Assembly (NCBI RefSeq): GCF_036850765.1
Contig: NC_089490.1
Location: forward strand, 273,310,482-273,374,481
Direction of reading: 5' to 3'
Origin: Saccopteryx bilineata
Lineage: Eukaryota; Chordata; Mammalia; Chiroptera; Emballonuridae
Length of the DNA stretch: 64,000 nucleotides
Made by a program: the position numbers and the translations under genes. How positions within the stretch are numbered: position 1 is the stretch's first letter; each line of letters opens with the position of its first letter. Below the pieces are notes generated by a model. The model saw only the letters and a list, made by a program, of their open reading frames with translations, was not told where the DNA came from and searched no databases. This document shows, in pieces, positions 56,675-64,000 of this stretch.

Positions 56675-56873
56675 CTGGGTTTCTCAATCTCAGATTACTG
56701 TTATTTTGGAACAGCACTTATTTGCTGTGGGGCTGTCTTGTGCATTGAAAGATGTTTAGTAGTATCACTGTCTTTTGCTCCTTACTCTATCTCAGTTATA
56801 ACAATTAAAGGTGTCTCCAAGATTTGCCAGGTACTCCCAGTGGGATGAAATGACCCCCAGTTGAGAAAAACTG
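56675..56873 (-). mobile_element. MER20 (hAT-Charlie) element
   Basis: The order of phrases matches the reverse complement of the remembered MER20 consensus over nearly its full 219-bp length: ctgggtttctcaatctcag, attactgttattttggaacag, tgctgtggggctgtcttgtgcattgaaagatgtttagtagtatcactg, ggtgtctccaagatttgccag, gacccccagttgagaaaaactgg. It is an ancient eutherian DNA transposon. The duplication is no longer recognisable. Confidence 0.85.
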
Positions 56874-58889
56874 GACTAAATTCTTAGACAAACTAGGGGA
56901 AGCTGAGGGCAAAGTATTCTAATGCTTCAGTGTCAGTATTTAACCATAAGCATGCAAATAGGTTGGCTTGAAGAATAATCATATTGCTTTGTGTTCCCAA
57001 CAGAATGGATGCTGTGGTGCAGGTGCAGTGTGCTGGATATTTTGGCCCTGTATTCATGCACTACAGGTAGATGGGGACATGCACACTAGCACCCAGTAAG
57101 TTCATGTCAGATACCAACATAACTGGACTGCCTTCAAGGATCCCAATCACTGCTTTTACCTTTTATTTTTCTTAAACAACTCAGAGACTATAAAATAGTG
57201 TGTTTCTTAAAGATGAGATGATGTGTTCTCTAAACAAAGGGTAGACCAGATATGAGGTTTTCTGAACTTCCAGTAGAATGTGGGAGCACATTCTTATTGG
57301 GGTACAGTAACATCTGTTTTTCATTTATCATATTGTGACTTGAGTCTCTTAGCTGGTCCCTGGAGGCACCAGGTTAGAAGTGTCACCAAGCCTTCAAGAA
57401 AATTGATCATGACTCCTGAGTTATCCAGATACTAAGTATTGAATGTCATGCTTTCAAATACTGAATTAAATTTATATTAGTTTGATACCCACCTTCTGTG
57501 AGATAGCTTTCCTCAAACACTTTCATTCTCATTAATGTTTATTGATTGCTCTACAGCACAAATGTTAGTGAACAACACAGTCAACTATGCAACATGCTTA
57601 TATGATTAGAATCTTAGAGTTGAGAAATTTTCTGCACCGGCCTCAAAATTTAAAAAATGTCTTTTGAAGGTTAGATTTTATGCACAATAGAAATTATACT
57701 ATAAAGTGATTTAAGTTCAAAGTAATCTTAAAAAACGGAAAGTAAAATAGTAGCTAAATGGCAAAGAAAACCTTATTGAGCTTGATTGGTAAAGTTTTCT
57801 CTAAAGAGTTAGTCTAATGCTTATGCTAATATTTTACTCTGATCATAATAAACCTGTTTTGTACTATTTGCTGAGTAATAGAACAAATTGAAAACACTGA
57901 AATTAAGAACATTTAAAAATTAGTGGATTCAGTATGTAATGAAGTTTTCAAGACATAGAATTAAATTATTTTGGTGGAGATGTTTACTTTTTAATTATTT
58001 GAGAATGTAGAAAAACAGAGGCTAATGTTTCATATAAAAGTATATTTCTTTCACATATTGTTGTACATTTAGAGAAATTTTCTTTTATTTAAACAATTTG
58101 GTATCCAAATTTCTAATATGTGCTAACAATCCATTTCTTAAATAAAACTTTCTGGACTCTCCGTGTATTTGCTAATGAATACACAAAAAATACTCTATGT
58201 TTCTCTTATGTTAATAGACTTTAATGAATTATTCTATTTATAATTTTACTGTAAACCTTATTTCTGAATTGATTATAAAATGACTCATTTTGTTACAAAC
58301 TTGAAAAAGACTAACTTTTCTGTTTAGTTTATGATTTTTAATGTATTAATTTACAATTAGTTTCTTTAATAATAAGAGTTAATTTTTAAAGAGTGCTTGA
58401 AATATCTTATGTATTAAATTTTTGTCTATATTATCTCATTTAATATATACACAGTGATGCTCTGAGGTAAGTAATATCGGTAAGCTATTATAGGAGTGTA
58501 TATTTCTACATATTTATTGATATTCTTATATATAAACAGACTTATACCTTGCAGTTTAAACTTAATATTAGGTACAGATTTAAATACTTTTATTTTATTT
58601 AAAATTTTATTTATTTGAATTATTTTAATATTTGAATGGACCTTCTCTTTAGTTACTCTTTACCACTGAACATTCATAGTATTAGCGGTTTTTCCAAGTA
58701 TATAATAAGTCACTGGATGGGCTTAACAGAATATTATAGTATGCATAACATAGAGTAATAAATTTGAATATAGGTCAATAGAAATTTTTTTTAATCTAAA
58801 GACTAGAGAAAAATATTGAAAAGAAATAAAAAGACCAGCAGTGACTAATGGAAAATACTATTTTTCTATAATATGAGTAATTTTGTATC
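56874..58889. other. AT-rich single-copy DNA
   Basis: About 2 kb without a gene or clear repeat. AT content is very high from 57620 on. A short MIR-like phrase lies at 58425-58480 (tatattatctcatttaatatatacacagtgatgctctgaggtaagta). Confidence 0.45.
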
Positions 58890-59395
58890 CAGAGGGAAAG
58901 AATACAGCAACTGGAACAAAAACAAATAAATAATTACCAAAACTTTCCCAGACATGAAAGAAAATATCAACCTGGCTAATTAAGAAATACATGAATCTCA
59001 AGAGGGATAAATACAAATGGAACTGAACTCAGGCATAAAATAATCAAACTATAAGTAACCGGCTAACACTCAGCCAGAGGAAAGAAAAGACATTATCTTC
59101 AGGGCAACATTAAAACTAATGATGGCTGACTTGTCATCAAAAGCAGTTGACATGAGAATTATAAAATAAATGTTTAAAGCCCTGAAAGAAAAACAAATCC
59201 AGTCAAAATCTCATTCAGAAGTAGAGGGAAAAGAAAAGTTTTTTTTACATAAGCAATAGCTGAGAGATTATGTCACCAACCGATCTTCACTACAAAGATT
59301 GTCATCGGAAATACTTCATGCTAAAGGAAAATGAGAACAGATGGAATAGAGCACAATAAATGGTCATTTTTATGAGCGAACATAAAGACTATCTT
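58890..59395 (+). mobile_element. Old L1/HAL1 ORF1-type fragment
   Basis: Plus-strand text such as aaataaatgtttaaagccctgaaagaaaaacaaatccagtcaaaatctcat, agagattatgtcaccaaccgatcttcactacaaagattg and atgctaaaggaaaatgagaacagatgg parallels the C-terminal part of L1/HAL1 ORF1 (aagtgctgaaagaaaaa.., gagaattcatcaccagcagacctgcactacaagaaatgctaaaggaa). No intact frame. The L1 starting at 59412 lies against it in the opposite sense. Confidence 0.6.
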
Positions 59396-59411
59396 TTAAA
59401 AATATTTGAAG

Positions 59412-62066
59412 ACAATTTTTTTATTAAAGTGTAGTTGACATACAATGTTATATTACTTTCAGGTGTACAATATAGTGGTTATGCATGTATATCTTACAAT
59501 GTGATCACCAGGCTATGTCTAATAACCATCTGTCACTGAACAAAATTATTATTATTGACTATATTCTCCATGCTGTACATTACATCCCTGTGACTTATTT
59601 TATAACGAGAAGTTTGTGCCTCCTATTCTACGCACCTTTTCACCCATTCTTCAGTTCTGTGCCCGCTGGCAACCATCGGTTTGTTTTCTGTATTTATGAG
59701 TCTATTTCTAGTTTGTTTTGTTTGACCATTTGTCTTGGTTTTTTGTTTAGATTCCACATTTAGGTATAATCATACCATATTTGTCTTTGTCTGACTTATT
59801 TTACTTAGCACGATACACTCCAATTTCTGTAATTTCATCCATGTTGTTGCAAGCAGCAATGTTTTCTTATTTTTTATTGTGCAGTAATATTTGTATATGT
59901 GTATATATTTAACATCTTCTTATGCACTCATTTATTGATGAATACTTAGGTTGCTTCTGTGCTTAGCTACTGTAAATAATGCCTCAATGACCAAAGTGTG
60001 CATATATATTTTTGAATTAGTATTTTTGTTTTCTTTGAATAAATGCCCAAAAGTAGAATTGCTGGGTCATATGGTAATTCTATTTTTAATATTTTGGGAA
60101 ACCCCCAATCTTTAAACAGTGTATATCCTCTCCAACACTTATTTGTTTACTTTTTGGTAATAGCCATCATGACAAATGTGAGGTGATAACTCATTGTGGT
60201 TTTGATTTGTATTTCTCTAATGATTAGTAATATTGAGCATCTTTTCATTCTTCTGTTGGCTCTCTGTATGTCTTCTTTGAAGAAATTTCTATTCAGGTCA
60301 TTTTCTCTTTTTTTGTGACCGAGACAAAGAGAGAGGGACAGATAGGGCAGACAGAAAGGAAGGGAGAGAGATGAGAAGCAACAATTCTTTGTTGAAGTAC
60401 CTTAGTTGTTCATTGATTGCTTTCTCATATGTGCCTTGACCGGAGGGCTACAGAAGATGGACTGACCCCTTGCTCAAGCCAGCAACTTTGGGTTCAAGCT
60501 GGTGAGCTGTACTCAAACCAGATGAGCCCGCACTCAAACTGTTGACATCGGGGTTTAGAACCTGGGTCCTCTGCTTCCCAGTCTGTCACTCTGTCCACTG
60601 CCACACCATCTGGTCAGGCTATTTTCTCGTTTGTAATCAGATTTTTTTTGTTGTTGAGTAGTATGAGTTCTTAATATATTTTGAATTATCAGATATACTA
60701 TTTGCAAATATCTTCTCTAATCATTAGGCTGTCTTTTCATTTTGTTGATTTTTTTTTTACATTGCAAAAAGTTTTGAGTTTGATATAATCTCATTAGCTT
60801 ATTTAAACTTTTTTTGCCTTTGCCCTGGGGGGCATATTTTAAAAATTATATTGTTAAGACCTATGTCAAAGAGTTTACTGCTTATAATTTTATTCTAGTA
60901 CTTTTAGAGTTTCAGGTTTTACATTTAAGTATTTGATTCATTTTGGATTTATTTTGTATATAGTATAAGAAAGTGGTCCATATAAATTTTTTTGCATAAA
61001 TCTATTTAGTTTTTTCAATATCAGTTACTGAAAAGACTATCTTTCCTCATTGTATATTTTTACCTCCCTTGTCATGTATTAATTTACCACATAAACATGG
61101 GTTTATTTCAGGGAACTAATCTCTTTAACTGACTTATGTGTCTGTTGTGCCAGTTCCATACTGTTTTGATTACTATGGTTTTGTAATACAATTTAATACA
61201 AGGGTGTTTAACACCTCCAACTTTGTTATTTCTCAGGATTTCTTTGGCAATTTGAAGTCTTTTTTGCTTTCACATAAATTTTAGTAATCTATGTTCTAGT
61301 TTTATGAGAAATATCATATGACATTTGATAAGAATTGCATTAAATCTGTAAATTAATTTGGGTAATCAGGAAATTTTAACAATATTAATCCTTTCAATTT
61401 AGGAGCATGGTATAACCTTCCATTTGTTTGTATTATCTTTCATTTCTTTCATCAATGTCTTATAATTTTTAAAGTACAGGTATTTTTATTGTTTTTTTTT
61501 GTCTCATTGGTTAAATTTATTCCTATTTTATTATTTTGATGCATTTTCTTCTTAATTTCTCTTTTTGATTGTCCATTAATAATATATCAAAATTCAACAG
61601 ATTTCTGAATGGTAATTTATCCTGTAACTTCACTGAATTTATTAGAGACAGTTTTTCTTTTTCTTTTCCATGTGGATAATTTTTACTTCCCTTTCTTATC
61701 TGTGGTTAAGATTTCCAATATATAGGATAATAGTGGCGAGAGTGTGCATTATTGTTTTGTTTTTTACCTTAAAGGGAAAGCTCTCAGCTTTCACAGTTAA
61801 GTATAGAATTAGTTATACATTTTTTATATATTGTCTTTATTAAGTTGTGGTATATTCCTTCTATAACTATGCTGGTGAAAGTTTTAATTTTACATGGATG
61901 TTGAATTTTGTGAAATATTTTTCCTAAACTTACTTGATTATCACATAATTTTTAGCCTAGATTTTGTGAATGTGATGTATCACATAGGGTTTGGGTTTGT
62001 TGTTATACTTATATGCCGATAGGCATTTAAGTTTAGATACATATTGAAATGCTAGTTTTAGACACA
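59412..62066 (-). mobile_element. Older L1 (3'UTR to RT), minus strand
   Basis: From the left: a T-rich tail complement, the 3'UTR phrase ttactttcaggtgtacaatatagtgg, and the ORF2 terminus (tgttgttgcaagcagcaatg, gcccaaaagtagaattgctgggtcatatgg). It continues through the C-terminal domain and RT (gtgccagttccatactgttttgattactatggttttgtaa at 61148; gcgagagtgtgcattattg at 61735) to about 62000. It is more diverged than the other L1s. The SINE at 60308-60620 and the younger L1 at 62068 interrupt it. Confidence 0.85.
60300..60628 (-). mobile_element. Long tRNA-headed SINE inserted in the older L1
   Basis: Element at 60308-60620, flanked by attttctc at 60300-60307 and 60621-60628. The minus-strand head at 60620 reads gcctgaccagatggtgtggcagtggacagag. 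The body has the caagccagcaactttgggttcaagctggtgag repeats. Same family as 6104, 30869 and 50923. Confidence 0.9.
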
Positions 62067-62067
62067 C

Positions 62068-64000
62068 TTTATATATATATATATTTTTTTAGGTTTAGTT
62101 TTTTAATTTTAATTTACTATGTTAACATGGATTCAAGTGTCCCACTCAATATAACACCCTCACTCCTCACCCCTGTGTCCCCCATTACATCCCCCTTTCC
62201 CCCTCCCCTTGACTCCCTCCCCCTTCCCTCTGAGATTTGCTGTCCTGTTATCTGTATCTATGTGTTATAAATATATAATTTCACTAATCTTTTCACCTTC
62301 TGTGATCCCATTCCCTCATCCCCCTTCCCTTTGACAGCTGTCCCTCTGGGCTTGTGACCCCATTTCTACCTCTATTATGTTCCTCAGTTCATTTTGTTCA
62401 TTAGATTCCACATATAAGTGAGATCATATGATCTTTTTTCTCTACCCGGTTTATTACACTCAGCATAATAATCTCCAGGTCCATCCATGCCATCACAAGA
62501 GGTAAGATTTCCTTCTTTTTCATGGCTTCATAGTATTCCATTGTGTATATGTATCACAGCTTTTTAATCCACTCGTCCACTGACAGACACTTGGACTATT
62601 TCCAGATTTTGGCTATTGTAAACAATGCTGCAGTAACCATGGGATGCATATCTTCTTTTGAATCAGTGATTTGGTGTTCCTGGGATATATTCCCAAAAGT
62701 GGAATAGCTGGGTCAAAAAGTAGTTTCATTTTTCATTTTTTTGAGGAAACACTATACAGTTTTTGCACAGTGGCTGCACAAGTCTGCATTCCCACCAGCA
62801 GTGCAGGAGGGTTCCTTTTTCTCCACATCCTCAACAGCACTTATTGTATGTTGATTTGTTAATGAGTGCCATTCTGACAGGTGTGAGGCGATATCTTATT
62901 GTGGTTTTAATTTGAATTTTTCTGATGATTATTGATGTTGAACATTTTTTCATATGCCTATTGCCCATCTGTATATCCTCTTCGGAGAAGTGTCTATCCA
63001 GTTCTTTGCCCATTTTTTAATTGTATTGTTTACCTTTCTGGTGTTGAGTTTTAGAAGTTCTTCATAAATTTTGGTTATGAACCTCTTATCGGAGGTATTG
63101 GTGGTATGTTCTCCAATGTGTAGGTTGTCTTTTTATTTTGTTAATGGTGTCTTTTGCTGTGCAAAAGCTTTTTAGTTTGATACAGTCCCATTTGTTTATT
63201 TTGTGCTTTATTTCACTTGTCCATGGAGGTAAATCAGCAAAAATATTGCTATGAGAGATCTCAACGAGTTTATTGCTTATGTTTACTTCAAAGATGTTTA
63301 TGGTTTCGTGACTTACATTTAAGTCTTTTATCCATTTTGAGTTTATTTTTGCAAATGGTATAAGTTGGTGGTCTAGTTTTATTTTTTTGTATGTACCTAT
63401 CCAATTTTCACAACACCATTTATTAAAGAGACTGTCTTTATTCCATTGTATTCTCTTACCTCCTCTGTCAAATATCAATTGACCATAAAAGTGTCCATTT
63501 ATTTTTGGGTTCTCTGTTCTGTTCCATTGATCTGTATTCCTGTTCTTATACCAGTACCAAGCTGTTTTGATTACAATGGGCTTGTAGTATATCTTCATAT
63601 CAAGATGTGTGATACCTCTCACTTTATTCTTCATTTTCAAGATTGCTGAGGCTATTCGTGTTCTTTTTTGGTTCTATATATATATTTTTGGAATGTTTGC
63701 TCTATATTTTTGAAGTATGCCATTGGTATTTTAATGGGGATTGCATTGAATTTATCACTTTAGGTAGTATAGACATTTTAATGATACTTATTTTTCTTAT
63801 CCATAAACATGATATATATTTCCACTTGTTCTTGTCTTCCTTAATTATGTTTTTCAATGTATTATAATTTTCTGAGTACAAGTCTTATACCTCCTTGGTT
63901 AAATTTACTACTAGGTACTTAATTTTTTTGTTGCAATAGTGAAGGGGATTGTTTTCTTAATTTCTCTTTCAGACAGTTTATTGTTGATGTAGTAATGCCA
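62068..64000 (-). mobile_element. Younger L1, 3' part, running off the right edge
   Basis: The minus-strand L1 begins with a T-rich tail complement at about 62080 and has a C-rich 3'UTR complement at 62150-62330. ORF2 follows from about 62400: 62831-63013 includes [18 protein letters not shown] and 63086-63640 includes [18 protein letters not shown] and FNKWCCENW. Several stops and frameshifts separate these. The 5' part and the second duplication lie beyond the window. It interrupts the older L1 at 59412-62066. Confidence 0.92.

Noticed and set aside
1..64000. Search for a novel gene cluster or defence-type system
   Set aside because: No host gene, operon-like layout or conserved ORF set is present. 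The coding signal is confined to LINE-1 remains.

Overview
The window is mammalian nuclear DNA, almost certainly from a bat (Chiroptera). I see no host protein-coding gene, no RNA gene and no CRISPR or prokaryotic feature. The bat call rests on three kinds of repeat: tRNA-headed SINEs of the Ves type and related families, some with long pyrimidine-rich bodies; young hAT and mariner-type non-autonomous DNA transposons, a known speciality of bat genomes; and a young L1. The family of bat cannot be settled from this sequence alone. The single-copy DNA between repeats is AT-rich, intergenic or intronic in character, with short chance ORFs.

Layout. 0-1.4 kb: degraded L1 pieces in opposite orientations, split by a full-length Ves-type SINE that carries two tandem CTCF-core matches. 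1.4-6.5 kb: single-copy DNA with two SINEs, a MIR and an AT microsatellite. 6.98-13.21 kb: an essentially full-length young L1 on the minus strand, flanked by a 12-bp target-site duplication. It has a 5'UTR with an AAGATGGC start motif, an intact 297-codon ORF1 and a broken ORF2, interrupted by a SINE with its own 13-bp duplication. 14.8-20.5 kb: 3' ends of older L1s and three hAT-type MITEs, two with perfect 8-bp duplications. 20.5-29.5 kb: mostly single-copy DNA with faint L2 and MER5-type remnants and two CpG-richer blocks that may be conserved non-coding elements.

29.5-35.4 kb: a 5'-inverted ('twin-primed') L1. Its inverted and direct halves meet at nearly the same ORF2 coordinate. Later insertions are a mariner-type MITE with a 19-bp terminal inverted repeat and four tRNA-derived SINEs. 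35.4-56 kb: mainly single-copy DNA with SINEs, MIRs, an LTR-like remnant and an L1 3' end. 56-64 kb: a short 5'-truncated L1 with a 15-bp duplication, a MER20, and a stack of L1 fragments (ORF1-like piece, old L1 with a SINE in it, then a younger L1 running off the right edge).

The only coding sequences that make biological sense are retrotransposon ORFs. No undescribed gene system was found. The best second looks are the SINE-borne tandem CTCF motifs, the clean twin-priming junction, the intact L1 ORF1 and the candidate conserved non-coding blocks. Repeat-family names come from remembered consensus features, not from a database search.
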